Source: Mesorhizobium sp.
Lineage (GTDB): Bacteria; Pseudomonadota; Alphaproteobacteria; Rhizobiales; Rhizobiaceae
DNA length: 64,000 bases
Assembly: GCA_004020315.1 (NCBI GenBank)
Contig: SAQG01000007.1
Span: 62,001 to 126,000 of the forward strand
Direction: 5' to 3'
Each line of letters starts with the position of its first letter. Within the stretch, counting starts at the first letter, position 1. A model generated the notes under the pieces. That model was not told the origin of the DNA. It saw only the letters and a program-made list of their open reading frames with translations, and ran no database searches. This document shows, one piece after another, positions 15,870 through 24,673 of the stretch. Both the position numbers and the translations under genes were made by a program.

Positions 15870-15994
15870 TCTTTCGGTTTGGCATGCGGGCGGCTGATGT
15901 CGCCGGCATGTCGATGAGCGAGGTCCTCGCCTGGTATCACCGTGCCGTCGAATACACAACCGGAGAAGCCAAAAATGAGCAACCGAACAATTGA
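15800..15994 (+). CDS. Tail assembly chaperone, -1 frame extension (GT-like)
   Basis: The -1 frame continues FFYIWRASNRLACLEVG, then RADELIFRFGMRAADVAGMS and MSEVLAWYHRAVEYTTG, ending at 15994 inside the tape measure gene. It has no start codon of its own after the heptamer that would give this segment. It is therefore best read as the C-terminal part of a fusion made by frameshifting from the 15531 gene. In lambda-like and Mu-like phages the ratio of short to fused forms controls tail polymerisation around the tape measure. Confidence 0.75.
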   Translation, partial: FFYIWRASNRLACLEVGTRADELIFRFGMRAADVAGMSMSEVLAWYHRAVEYTTGEAKNEQPNN

Positions 15995-17756
15995 AGCTGT
16001 GATGAGGCTTTCCGCTAAGCTCGGCCCGATGGGCGCATTCGGCCAACTCGGCAGCAAGTTGGACCAGGTCAATCGAAAGGCCACGGCGTTCAACAAGGCG
16101 CAGACTTCCATCAACCGTGCGATGTCGGCGATGCCGGTCGGCCGCTTCGTCGGCCCAGCCGCAGCCGGCTATTTCGGGGTGCAGGCGGTCAAGCAGTTTG
16201 CTGAAACCGAGCGACGCCTCACCCGGATAGGCACGGTGCTTGGTGCCAACCAGGGGGAGATGGACGATCTCTACGCGTCGCTCGGCAAGAGCGCCAAGCG
16301 CTACGGCCTTCTGTCCGAGGATCTGGTGCAGATTGCAGAAACCTATGCAGCTGCAGGCGCCGACTTGAGAGATGTCCAATCGAACACCGACCTTCTGGCG
16401 AAGGCAACGCTGGCGATCGGCTCATCTGGCGAGGACACTGTTCGCGCTTTGGACGCCGCCCGCAAATCGCTCAAGCTGACGACGCCAGAGTACGAAAAGT
16501 TCTTTGAGATCATCGCCGCCGGGAGCTCCGTCGGCAAGTTCGAGGGGCGCGACATGGCGCAGTTCCTGCCCGGGCTGTTGCCCAGTGCGGCAAAGCAGGG
16601 AATGCAGGGGTTGGGCGGCGCGACGAACATCGTGGCGTTTCTCGAGGTGATGGCCGACTATGCGGGAGACGCCGGCCAGGCCGCGACTGCGGTCGGCGAT
16701 TTCCTCGAAAAGATCAGCTCGCCCGACGTCGAAAAGAGACTCGGCAAAATCAGTGGCAAATTTGCCAAAGACATCAAAAACGCTCGCGACAATGGCGGCG
16801 ATATGCTCGAGACGATGCACAAAATCTTGACGGAGGCGACCGGCGGCAAGGCAGACCGGTTGGGCCAGATTTTCGGCGACAAGGAGGCTCGCGCGGCGGC
16901 GACGGTGATCCTGACGAAGATGGATCAGATCAGAGCTGCGCAGCGAGAGATCTCGGCCAACGCCCCGGACGTTCTGGACCGAAACAACAAGCGGTTGCTG
17001 GACGACACGACAGCAGCGCTCAACCGCATAGAAGACACCTATAACCGGCTGGTCGGGGCCTCCGGCAAGTTTGTGGTCAACACCGGTCTCGTGGACTGGG
17101 TTGACAACTTTGCATCGAATGTCGACCAGGCGTCCGAGGACATCAAGCGCATGAGCGCGGCAGTCAAAGGCGGCTGGACGCCAGGGGACAGCCTCGCCGC
17201 GCTCGCCTCTGGCGGCGATCCGTCCGCCGTGGTCGACGACTATGCCGCGCGCGGTGGCTATGTGACACCGCAGATGCGCCGGATCATCGAGGCCAATCGC
17301 GCCTACCGAGGCACCGGCCGCACGCGGGTACCGACCTTTGATACAGGCATCGACCCAAGCGGCGTTCCCTATCCACGCCGCTACGATCCTGGCGAATACA
17401 GTGACTATGGCCAGCTGCGGCCGAGGGGACTGGACGGGGTTCCGCCGGACCTGATGACGCGACGGGACCGCGGTTCAGCCATCGGCGCCCAGCTGGATAG
17501 CGGCAGCGACCCGAATTATTCGGAGTTCCTTTCTGCCGCATCTCATGCCGGAGACGAAGTCGCCAAGTCGGTCAGCGATGGCGTGGCCAAGGGCGGGCAA
17601 CAGGCTGGAAATATATTCGCGACGATGATCGCAGGCATGGGCAAGCAGCTGGCGGCCGAGTTCAACGCAAACGTGAGGCCGGTGCCGATCGCGCAGCCGT
17701 CCGTCAGAGCCGACACAGGCCGCTCGGACGCCGGCCGCATGATGGGACCGCGCTGA
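15975..17756 (+). CDS. Phage tail tape measure protein
   Basis: A 593-residue protein. The N-terminal half has the tape-measure pattern of long helices with Ala/Gly-rich turns (LGQLGSKLDQ-like and FNKAQTSINRAMSAMPVG), then an extended helical core (RRLTRIGTVLGANQGEMDDL, LLAKATLAIGSSGEDTVRAL). The C-terminus is Gly/Asp-rich and less structured. ATG 15975 overlaps the chaperone fusion by 20 bases. Tape measure length sets tail length at roughly 0.15 nm per residue, so about 90 nm here if the whole protein is used. It is intact, with no frameshift. Confidence 0.85.
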   Translation: MSNRTIEAVMRLSAKLGPMGAFGQLGSKLDQVNRKATAFNKAQTSINRAMSAMPVGRFVGPAAAGYFGVQAVKQFAETERRLTRIGTVLGANQGEMDDLYASLGKSAKRYGLLSEDLVQIAETYAAAGADLRDVQSNTDLLAKATLAIGSSGEDTVRALDAARKSLKLTTPEYEKFFEIIAAGSSVGKFEGRDMAQFLPGLLPSAAKQGMQGLGGATNIVAFLEVMADYAGDAGQAATAVGDFLEKISSPDVEKRLGKISGKFAKDIKNARDNGGDMLETMHKILTEATGGKADRLGQIFGDKEARAAATVILTKMDQIRAAQREISANAPDVLDRNNKRLLDDTTAALNRIEDTYNRLVGASGKFVVNTGLVDWVDNFASNVDQASEDIKRMSAAVKGGWTPGDSLAALASGGDPSAVVDDYAARGGYVTPQMRRIIEANRAYRGTGRTRVPTFDTGIDPSGVPYPRRYDPGEYSDYGQLRPRGLDGVPPDLMTRRDRGSAIGAQLDSGSDPNYSEFLSAASHAGDEVAKSVSDGVAKGGQQAGNIFATMIAGMGKQLAAEFNANVRPVPIAQPSVRADTGRSDAGRMMGPR

Positions 17757-17759
17757 ACG

Positions 17760-17975
17760 ATGTTCGACGGCGAATTTCTGTCCAGCCGGTTCCAGCGGAT
17801 CGGCGAGGAACACACCGAGCTGGTAGCGATGGCTTGCGCCATGGCTGAGATCGACGATCGAGAGGAGCGGCTGTTCCGCCGCCTGATGATCGCCGAAGCA
17901 AGCGATCGCATCGCCGACCTGTGGCAGGAAATTGCCGCCCATCTGGCGGTCGGGGGCGCGGGGGCCGATGCGTAA
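17760..17975 (+). CDS. Small acidic helical element protein
   Basis: A 71-residue protein (MFDGEFLSSRFQRIGEEHTE) that begins three bases after the tape measure stop and ends inside the next gene. It is entirely helical by composition, with no recognised domain. The tight spacing on both sides supports a real gene in the tail operon. Confidence 0.6.
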   Translation: MFDGEFLSSRFQRIGEEHTELVAMACAMAEIDDREERLFRRLMIAEASDRIADLWQEIAAHLAVGGAGADA

Positions 17976-18339
17976 GAAGAGGCCGATCTCGTTGGCTGGC
18001 GGCGCTTCCTTGTTTCAGTGCTCTTCCCGTGAAACATTGCCGACGTTTCACGCTCGGGCTGCGCCCTTGCTGCCGGCGTTGAGCCTCGCCACGGCGCAAG
18101 CTGCTGCGGTAAGGCGGGCCACGGCGCGCGGCCACGCAATGGGCGCCTGGCGCCGGCAGAATGGCGAATGGCGCTCGACCTGCATGCATTGCGGAGAATC
18201 GCTCGACCTGGCCATCGGCGCGCTCAGCTCAGCTGGCGTGGCCGCCGTGAAGGGCGCGGGCGGTATTGCTGGCGAGATGGGCGGCGGCGTCGTCTACGTG
18301 CTTGGCAGCGCCTTGGAGCCCTGTCTTGTCGATGTCTAG
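17968..18339 (+). CDS. Element protein with a CxxC pair
   Basis: A 123-residue protein overlapping the previous stop by eight bases. The N-terminal half is basic; WRSTCMHCGESLDL carries a single CxxC pair, then a Gly/Ala-rich C-terminus (GAGGIAGEMGGGVVYVLGSA) follows. One CxxC could be half of a zinc site completed in a dimer. Function unknown. Confidence 0.5.
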   Translation: MRKKRPISLAGGASLFQCSSRETLPTFHARAAPLLPALSLATAQAAAVRRATARGHAMGAWRRQNGEWRSTCMHCGESLDLAIGALSSAGVAAVKGAGGIAGEMGGGVVYVLGSALEPCLVDV

Positions 18340-18420
18340 AGGCGACAGTTTGCAGATGAGGCTTGGAGACCTTTGGGGGGGCGGGGGTAAGCCTCGCCCT
18401 AACACTGAGGTTTGAGCGAA

Positions 18421-18834
18421 ATGGGTGCGCCGCTCGACAAAGATGCCATCGAGGCTGCATTCCGGTTCCGTCGTATTGCCGATCAAATCGCCGCAGGCAA
18501 TTTTCCAGAAGCTGAAGATCTTGCGGCTGGTCTCTTGATCCTGAAGCAGCTCGTCGACGAAGACGAAGCGGACCGGGTTCCTGACGCGCGGGCTCTGCGA
18601 AGAAATATTCTCCGTCGCATCTGGAATGTGTTTTACCCCGGCAAGGCCATCACAGTGGCCGCCAAGCTCATCGCAGCTGATTGGCATATGGCTGGCGATG
18701 TTGCCGCAAATGATCCCCTTCCGGGAACAAAAGCCGCTTATTTCGCGCGCCTTACCCGAGACGGGATCAGCCCAAAATCATGGAACACGATCTGGGCCGA
18801 CCTGGACGCATCGCAGGACGACTATCGGGATTGA
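18421..18834 (+). CDS. Unrecognised element protein with its own leader
   Basis: A 137-residue soluble protein (MGAPLDKDAIEAAFRFRRIA; later RRNILRRIWNVFYPGKAITV). ATG 18421 or TTG 18412 could start it. The upstream GCCTCGCCC-N7-GAGGTTT motif recurs before the 19003 gene, so both may have their own shared-type leader. No domain recognised. Confidence 0.5.
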   Translation: MGAPLDKDAIEAAFRFRRIADQIAAGNFPEAEDLAAGLLILKQLVDEDEADRVPDARALRRNILRRIWNVFYPGKAITVAAKLIAADWHMAGDVAANDPLPGTKAAYFARLTRDGISPKSWNTIWADLDASQDDYRD

Positions 18835-19002
18835 AAATTTTTAAAACATTGCTGCCGCGATGATCCATCGCGTGCACAGCTTGCTGACGTTCTCACCCGG
18901 GCTTCGTGACCGAGTGAGGAATAGAAGCCTCCCTGCCGTTTTTTGTAGTCTCCTCTTCAAAAAATATGCGGGGAGGCCTCGCCCCCACAAAAGAGGTTTC
19001 CA

Positions 19003-19359
19003 ATGCGCAAATTTTCAGTTGATCCCGAGCGGTTGTCGGCCCGGATTGTCGCCGCCGAGAGTGCGAATGCTGCATCACGTGCGGCGAGCCGCGACGAAAT
19101 GGAGGCTCGCGAGAAGCTTCAGACACTCAAGTTGCGTGTTGCGAAGGTCGCGGAACGATACATGGCAGGGGACCGGCAGGATTTTATCAACGCCAGCCAA
19201 ACCGAAATTGAAAAGCTCGAGGCCGACATTGAGCGCCTCAAGGCCAAAAAGGACCAATTAAGTGAAAAGTGGCAACATCTCGCCGCGATCCGCGGTCGTT
19301 GCGAGGCCTACGCCACGCCACGCCAGCCGGGGTTCTTCATCAAGGGAACAATCGCATGA
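19003..19359 (+). CDS. Coiled-coil element protein
   Basis: A 118-residue protein: MRKFSVDPERLSARIVAAES, then a long heptad region (QTEIEKLEADIERLKAKKDQ). The leader GCCTCGCCC-N8-GAGGTTT lies directly upstream. The stop overlaps the next start by four bases (ATGA), so the two are translated together. Coiled-coil proteins beside portal genes can be scaffold-like, but that is inference. Confidence 0.6.
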   Translation: MRKFSVDPERLSARIVAAESANAASRAASRDEMEAREKLQTLKLRVAKVAERYMAGDRQDFINASQTEIEKLEADIERLKAKKDQLSEKWQHLAAIRGRCEAYATPRQPGFFIKGTIA

Positions 19360-19919
19360 AAAACGCTCTCAAAGCCTCTTCCTCTGCAGCGCTCGAACGG
19401 ACCTTTCGCAGTGCGCGCGCAGATCTCGACGCGATTCGTGACCGGATCGCTGATCTACAGGCGGAGCGCGCTAAGGTCGAGTTCATGCCGCGAGACCTCG
19501 GTACGATCGAGAAAGAGGTTGATCAGGCGATCGAGGCCGCAATCAGAAACAGGCCCCTGTTCTTTCCCTTCCTGCTGCGTCAAGAGCCTCATTACCTTCC
19601 GGTCATCGGCGCTTTCAATAAATCGTTCGAGATGAATGCGTTTGGCGTCTTTGCGGCTCTCGATGCACCGCGGTTGAAGGCTGCCATCATGGCGACAATG
19701 CCGACCGATGGCCTCACGCAGGAGAGCCGTTCGGCCCAGCTCGCTAGGCTTGATGCCGAGATCCTCTCGGCCGAGATTGCCGAGGAAGTAGCCTGCCGGG
19801 AGTTGGAGCTGGCGCTGGGCACGGATATGCCACGCCGCGCCGATGTAAACCCGGCCATATTGCTCGCACCGGACGTCGAGATCGGGCTTGAGGTCGAAAC
19901 CGTCGACGAGGCCCGCTGA
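19356..19919 (+). CDS. Helical element protein, paralogue of the 14955 gene
   Basis: A 187-residue protein. The N-terminal coiled coil (ARADLDAIRDRIADLQAERA), a central LFFPFLLRQEPHYLPVIGAF segment and a C-terminal helix (SAQLARLDAEILSAEIAEEV) mirror the 14955 protein. It overlaps the preceding gene by four bases and the portal start by one base, so it is tightly coupled to the portal. It may help assemble or partner the portal. Function unknown. Confidence 0.6.
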   Translation: MKNALKASSSAALERTFRSARADLDAIRDRIADLQAERAKVEFMPRDLGTIEKEVDQAIEAAIRNRPLFFPFLLRQEPHYLPVIGAFNKSFEMNAFGVFAALDAPRLKAAIMATMPTDGLTQESRSAQLARLDAEILSAEIAEEVACRELELALGTDMPRRADVNPAILLAPDVEIGLEVETVDEAR

Positions 19920-21643
19920 TGGACCGGCGTCGTGGAAATCGAGGCGCTTCGCGGATCGCGGGAAAAGGTGGCGTGCCTGCCTTGCCAGGTGCTGAAGGCT
20001 TTGGCGCGCGGCCGCCCATGCAGGCGGGGTATCTGCGCGATACGCGTTCCGGCATCATCGACACCCGATCTGCCATATTGCGCGATAGCCGCGATGAAAT
20101 TCGCATGGCGTGGCGCCGCTCGGCCGGGCTTGCGCTTGACTTGATCAACAACTCAGGCCGGCTGCGGGGCGCTGCCGACCAGGTGATTGCCGACACGGTC
20201 GGCACGGAACTTGTGCTCAATCCGCAGCCGGATCTGAGGTGGTTGAACTATACGCAAGAGGAAACCGCGGCATGGAGCCGCGATGTGAAAGCGAAGTGGA
20301 AGAGATGGGCGTGGGAACCGCGCGAGTGCGACGCGCGAGGCAAGTTCACCGTGCCGCAAATGATCGACGTCGCCTTGAGATGGGAAATGGCCTTCGGTGA
20401 GGTGACGGGGTTGATCACTTACCTTGGCGCCGACGATCAACGAAGGCTCGGCATCAGAACCGGTACCAAAGTTTGCATGATGCCGCCGACCTCACTCGTG
20501 CAAGACACGAACGAAGTTGAGGGCATGTTTCAGGGCGTCATCCATGATCCGGTCGGGCGCGCGATTTACTATCGGTTTTCCGAGAGGAAAGGCGGCATCA
20601 ACGGGCACAAGGACGTTCCGGCCTTCGACGCGGACGGCCGACGCTTCGTCATTCACGTGTTCGATCCCATGGATGCCACCGACGTGCGCGGCATCAGCAG
20701 GATGGCCCCAGCCTTCCGCCAGCACATCCAGCACGAAACCCTAGTCGATGCGACGATCCAAACCCAAATCATGCAGACAATATTCGCGGCGACGCTGACA
20801 AGCGCCTCGCCGTCGAAGGAGGCATTTGAGGCTTTGGAGGCTTTGCCCGACGACCAGGCCGATTTGCGCGAGGAGTTTCTCGCCTATTTCGGCGGATCGT
20901 TGACACGGGCACGTGATGGCCAAATCACGGTCTCGTCGGACCCGCGCATCTCGCACCTGGCGCCCGGCGAGCAGTTCGCGTTGCATGGATCGCCAACGCC
21001 AGGTCCGCAATTCCTGCCCGTCTCGGCCTCCCTGTCACGCGACATGGCACGGGCGATCGGCATCACCTATGGCGGGCTGACAATGGACCATAGCAATGCG
21101 ACCTATTCGTCGGTTCGCATGGAAAACTCATCCATCTGGCCGGTCGTTCTGCGCCGCCGAGAACGGATAGCCGCCCCGATCTGCCAGTCGATTTACGAGG
21201 TTTGGCTCGACGAGCAGATTGCCATGGGCCGCGTTGCAATCAAGGGCGGGTATGAAGCCTATCGAAGGCATCGCGACCTCGTTACGTGGGCGTTGTGGCA
21301 GGGGCCGGCAAAGCCGACGGCCGACGACCTGAAGAGCGCGAAGGCGGCGACGGAACGCCTGCAGAACGGCACGTCCTCGCTGGCTTCCGAGTGTGCCGAG
21401 CTGGGCAACGATCCTGACGAGGTGATGGACCAGCGCCGGCGCGAGCACCAAGCCTACCTCGATTCGGGCATGCCGTCCCCATTCGCCCGGCCGAACGCAG
21501 CAGCAACAGAGCAAGGCGGTGAGACGGAAGGCGAGCCGGAGCCGAAGCCGACGAAGCGCGGTCCGTCGTCGACCGGAAAGTCAGCGTCGGGGAAAAAAAA
21601 CCTTCGCCACCCGCCGGGGACTGGGCCGTGGCGCAAGATATAG
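19919..21643 (+). CDS. Phage portal protein (lambda family)
   Basis: A 574-residue protein of the lambda gpB/phage_portal_2 type: SGRLRGAADQVIADTVGTEL, WELRECD-like and MIDVALRWEMAFGEVTGLIT, DPMDATDVRGISRMAPAF, HLAPGEQFALHGSPTPGPQF and MARAIGITYGGLTMDHSNAT are typical of portal stem, clip and wing regions. Length is normal for the family. The C-terminal tail is Glu/Pro/Lys-rich. Portals are the DNA gateway of the capsid and bind terminase and tail, yet no capsid, protease or terminase gene is recognisable in this element. The gene is intact. Confidence 0.85.
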   Translation: MDRRRGNRGASRIAGKGGVPALPGAEGFGARPPMQAGYLRDTRSGIIDTRSAILRDSRDEIRMAWRRSAGLALDLINNSGRLRGAADQVIADTVGTELVLNPQPDLRWLNYTQEETAAWSRDVKAKWKRWAWEPRECDARGKFTVPQMIDVALRWEMAFGEVTGLITYLGADDQRRLGIRTGTKVCMMPPTSLVQDTNEVEGMFQGVIHDPVGRAIYYRFSERKGGINGHKDVPAFDADGRRFVIHVFDPMDATDVRGISRMAPAFRQHIQHETLVDATIQTQIMQTIFAATLTSASPSKEAFEALEALPDDQADLREEFLAYFGGSLTRARDGQITVSSDPRISHLAPGEQFALHGSPTPGPQFLPVSASLSRDMARAIGITYGGLTMDHSNATYSSVRMENSSIWPVVLRRRERIAAPICQSIYEVWLDEQIAMGRVAIKGGYEAYRRHRDLVTWALWQGPAKPTADDLKSAKAATERLQNGTSSLASECAELGNDPDEVMDQRRREHQAYLDSGMPSPFARPNAAATEQGGETEGEPEPKPTKRGPSSTGKSASGKKNLRHPPGTGPWRKI

Positions 21644-21683
21644 GCTGCCCTTAGAGCTGCGCCGGCCGCGTGAGGAAAAATAG

Positions 21684-22745
21684 ATGCCGCTAGAGAACAT
21701 TGCGATTCATGCGGGCGGGCTGTTCCTGCCGTGGCATGACGTCTCGATCTCGATCTCGACCGAGGAGGCCGTGCGCACCGCTGTGGTGAACGGGCATATC
21801 CCGCCCGGTGTCGAGCCGCCATGGCCGGACACTAAGGCCACTCTCTCGGCGAACGGCACTTTGCTGCTCACCGGCTATGTCAGGGATTTGCGCCCCGACC
21901 AGGGTCCGGACGACTGGCGGGCAACGATTTCGCTGGTCTCGCGCACGATCGACGCGGTCGAGACATCGATCCTGCACAAGACCGGCCTGGTCGAGAACCG
22001 GAACATCAAGGGCGTCGGCGAGGCCTTCGACAATCTGGGCATCGGCATCGAGGCGAAAGGATCGTTTGAGACGATCTCCAAGCACCAGATTGTGCCTGGC
22101 GAATCGCTCTATTCAACGCTGGAGCCGCTGGCGCGTGCGGAAGCAGCGATCATACACGACACGCCGGAAGGCAAGTTGCGCATCGTCAAGAAGCCGGATG
22201 GGTCGCATAGCGGCGGCCTGGCTGCCGGCGTCAACATTATTTCAGCCAGCGCGGACTTCTCGGGGCAGGGTCGGTACAGCCCGGTCGTGGTGCGCGGCCA
22301 GCAATCGCGCGGCGTCACCCCGCAGGCGATGCGGCCGGAAGCGAAGGCCAGCGATCCATCGGTCGGCCGCGCCAGGCCAAAGATCGTAGTGCTCGATGGC
22401 GAAGCGACGATTGCACACATGAAGAACGCGGTCGAATGGGAGGCGCGTGCCGCAGCAGGTCTCGCCGTGACCGCTACCATCACCGTGTCGGGCTGGCGCG
22501 ATGCCGGCGGGAAGATTTGGACGCCGAACTGGCTGGTTTATGTCAGGCATCCACGCGTCTATCTCGACCAGATGATGGTCATCAAATCGGTGGAGCTGAC
22601 GCAGGACACGCGCGCCGACAGCGACGGCACGCGGGCGACGCTGACGCTGACCGATCCGCGCGCACTTGGCGGCTCGTCGCCCGGCTCGAAATCCGGCAAG
22701 GGCTGGTCGGCGCCGGAGCCCAAGGCGGAGTATTCGGCGCAATGA
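21684..22745 (+). CDS. Baseplate hub protein, Mu gp44/P2 gpD-like
   Basis: A 353-residue protein of the contractile-tail hub family (Mu gp44, P2 gpD). Visible landmarks are GLFLPWHDVSISISTEEAVR, LLLTGYVRDLRPDQGPDDWR, QIVPGESLYSTLEPLARAEA, IISASADFSGQGRYSPVVVR (the GQ-R-Y insert) and the final beta-rich TADITVSGW-like and WTPNWLVYVRHPRVYLDQMM. Hubs connect the tail tube to the spike. It follows the portal by 40 bp, an unusual position, because the hub normally follows the tape measure. The tube, sheath and wedge proteins it would need are absent. Confidence 0.8.
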   Translation: MPLENIAIHAGGLFLPWHDVSISISTEEAVRTAVVNGHIPPGVEPPWPDTKATLSANGTLLLTGYVRDLRPDQGPDDWRATISLVSRTIDAVETSILHKTGLVENRNIKGVGEAFDNLGIGIEAKGSFETISKHQIVPGESLYSTLEPLARAEAAIIHDTPEGKLRIVKKPDGSHSGGLAAGVNIISASADFSGQGRYSPVVVRGQQSRGVTPQAMRPEAKASDPSVGRARPKIVVLDGEATIAHMKNAVEWEARAAAGLAVTATITVSGWRDAGGKIWTPNWLVYVRHPRVYLDQMMVIKSVELTQDTRADSDGTRATLTLTDPRALGGSSPGSKSGKGWSAPEPKAEYSAQ

Positions 22746-22890
22746 AATCGGAATGGTTTTGCGGCTGATAAGGGCTTTGACGCTGCCCTTGAAGCCCTGT
22801 CCTCGCTGATCTTGCGAGGGTTTGCGGGTAGGGGCGCAGAGACTTAGGGGGGATAGGGGTTTTACCCGCCTTATTCCTTTTTCAGCGCTC

Positions 22891-23160
22891 TCAGCGCCTG
22901 TCCGCTCTCGCGGCAACGTTCGATTCGTAGTGGTCTTTCCGCAGACGCACGCCTGGCCCGTCTCCGTTCTTGTCGAGAAAGATCACGCCAGCCCTTTCCA
23001 AGGCGGCGCGCATGGCTGCGAGATTGTTAGGATTTGGCAGCCGCCGGCCCTTTTCGAAATCCACGACTGTATTTCGCGACACGCTGGCACTATGCGCCAG
23101 AACCGCCTGATCCATCTCAACAAGGGCACGAGCTGCCCGCATTTGTGCTGGTGAAATAGT
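22891..23160 (-). CDS. Xre-family repressor of the element
   Basis: An 89-residue protein. The HTH is MRAARALVEMDQAVLAHSAS and SRNTVVDFEKGRRLPNPNNL, followed by MRAALERAGVIFLDKNGDGP, the common short-C-terminus form found next to mobile elements. I start it at MTISPAQMRAARAL. It faces a rightward gene across an operator with GTTGGGCATC/GATGCCCAAC, so it probably controls the switch between the two directions. Confidence 0.8.
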   Translation of the reverse strand, partial: TISPAQMRAARALVEMDQAVLAHSASVSRNTVVDFEKGRRLPNPNNLAAMRAALERAGVIFLDKNGDGPGVRLRKDHYESNVAARADRR

Positions 23161-23186
23161 CATCAAGCCCAACATTGCGCATGGTG

Positions 23187-23241
23187 TTGACAATATGCCC
23201 TCGGTTGGGCATCATGCGCAATAGATATCACGATGCCCAAC
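23187..23241. promoter_or_regulatory. Divergent promoter/operator
   Basis: TTGACA at 23187-23192 can serve as a -35 for the rightward gene. Perfect 10-bp arms GTTGGGCATC (23204-23213) and GATGCCCAAC (23232-23241) are 18 bp apart, and an additional ATGCCC/GGGCAT pair lies at 23195-23212. GCCCAAC also occurs at 23168. The arms are the likely binding sites for the Xre repressor. Confidence 0.65.
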
Positions 23242-23255
23242 AAGGAGCAACTGCA

Positions 23256-23915
23256 ATGCCGAACGCACTCGTTCGGGCAGCCGCCGAAGGCTTGCCCTCG
23301 ATCAACCGCCGCCAGATGCTTCATAAGCTGGCCGCATCCTCGGCCGCTGCTACCTTGGCGATGGTTCCGGCCGCGCCTGCCGCCGAGCATCCCGATGCCG
23401 ATTTGCTCCGGCTCGATCAAGAAATGTTGGAAGCAGAGACCCGAGTGGAGCTGGCTGACAAGGTCTGCGGGCTGGTCGGCAGAGAGGCCGACAAGTTGTT
23501 GGATCGGCTTCCGCCGCGGCCTGCGGAATGGAAGGAACCGAGCATGCCGGACAATATTCGCGACGTTTTGGGCAGCGTGCTTGTGCGCGATCTTCCATAT
23601 CCAGAAAGACATCCAGCAGCTTTGCGCGATTGGCATAGATCATGTGAGCAGCAGCGGGCCGCGTCCAGGGCTTTGCTGGAGGCACACCAGGACAAGGTGG
23701 ATCATATTTACCGCGAGGCCGGCATCGATGCGGCAGAAGACGCCTACTGCGCGCGCGCCGCGGAGGTTTTCAGGGTCTGCGAACGGATCTTGCAAACGCC
23801 GGCCAACACGGCGGCGGGGATCTTGGTCAAACTCCGGGCGGCCGAGGAAATCAACGCAGACGCCTTGACATCTATCGTCGCCGACATCAGGCGCCTGGCA
23901 GGTGAGGCTGTGTGA
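23256..23915 (+). CDS. Tat-signal-like element protein of unknown function
   Basis: A 219-residue protein. The N-terminus NRRQMLHKLAASSAAATLAM ends in Ala-rich VPAAPAA, a twin-arginine-type signal sequence (R-R-x-x-L then a hydrophobic stretch). The mature part starts AEHPDADLLRLDQEMLEAET, a motif shared with the next gene (HPDAKLLQLEKEF) and with other rhizobial mobile-element proteins. It is helical and soluble, with four Cys. AAGGAG sits 12 nt upstream. Export by Tat is a prediction from the motif. Confidence 0.6.
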   Translation: MPNALVRAAAEGLPSINRRQMLHKLAASSAAATLAMVPAAPAAEHPDADLLRLDQEMLEAETRVELADKVCGLVGREADKLLDRLPPRPAEWKEPSMPDNIRDVLGSVLVRDLPYPERHPAALRDWHRSCEQQRAASRALLEAHQDKVDHIYREAGIDAAEDAYCARAAEVFRVCERILQTPANTAAGILVKLRAAEEINADALTSIVADIRRLAGEAV

Positions 23916-24307
23916 TGGGCAAAGCCGCCAGACGCCACCCCGATGCCAAACTGCTCCAACTGGAGAAAGAGTTCAACGCCGCGAGCGATCGATGGAACGC
24001 GGCCACGGACCGAACGGCGAAGCTCGATGAGGAGCTTGAAGAGCGTATCAGATCCCTCAGGTCGCGTCTCAAGTCGCGCCTCGCAAAGGCGGAAAAGAAG
24101 GAGGAGAAAAGGGCCGCAGCTTTCGCGCGCGCGTTCGACAAGGTCATGAAGACCCAGGCCAAAACCGTTGAGGGTCTGGCCGCGAAAGTGAGAGTTCGCG
24201 AGCGCGACTACTGCGACGACGAGGATCTAGAGATATCCATCCTCAAAAGCCTGGTCGACGACATCAAGGCGATGGCCGACGAGACCAGCAAAAGGCGAAG
24301 GGGATAA
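23915..24307 (+). CDS. Coiled-coil element protein, HPDA motif
   Basis: A 130-residue charged protein. The N-terminus RRHPDAKLLQLEKEFNAASD resembles that of the upstream gene. A long charged coiled coil (KSRLAKAEKKEEKRAAAFAR) follows, ending in KRRRG. The start overlaps the previous stop by one base. No catalytic motif is visible. Confidence 0.6.
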   Translation: MGKAARRHPDAKLLQLEKEFNAASDRWNAATDRTAKLDEELEERIRSLRSRLKSRLAKAEKKEEKRAAAFARAFDKVMKTQAKTVEGLAAKVRVRERDYCDDEDLEISILKSLVDDIKAMADETSKRRRG

Positions 24308-24323
24308 CGCAGAAAGCGCCCGA

Positions 24324-24650
24324 TCACTCGCTAGAGTCGGACGGCTTGTTGGACCTGTTTTTGCGCAGCTCGTCGAACTTTATCTTCATGACCGAGAGCA
24401 TGGACAGCATGTCGCGTCGGACTAGGTCATCAGCATCTTTTTTGTACATCTCGATCAGAAAGTCGACCTGTTCGAAAATTTCTTCAAGCGAAGGCGCCGC
24501 AGGAAATTCGCGGTCCAGGACCTCTATGATCTCGGCATTCATCGAACGCTTGTTTCGGTGAGCCTCGATGGCAATGCGCTCTCGCATACCGTCGGGCATG
24601 CGCAACACGAATTTGTCGACGAGATCGGAAGGGGAGATTTTGGGTGCCAT
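24324..24650 (-). CDS. Arc-family ribbon-helix-helix protein
   Basis: A 108-residue protein. The ribbon-helix-helix domain is KFVLRMPDGMRERIAIEAHR then NKRSMNAEIIEVLDREF, as in Arc repressors. An extra 60-residue helical tail (EEIFEQVDFLIEMYKKDADD) may mediate oligomerisation. It is divergent from a second Arc-type gene, with TAGCG-CTC-CGCTA palindromic sequence between them. Confidence 0.85.
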   Translation of the reverse strand: MAPKISPSDLVDKFVLRMPDGMRERIAIEAHRNKRSMNAEIIEVLDREFPAAPSLEEIFEQVDFLIEMYKKDADDLVRRDMLSMLSVMKIKFDELRKNRSNKPSDSSE

Positions 24651-24673
24651 TTATCAATGCTATTTGGTCTGTT

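Noticed and set aside
22242..22916. 224-residue minus-strand frame opposite the hub gene
   Set aside because: Arg-rich shadow of a clear hub protein with no independent signal.
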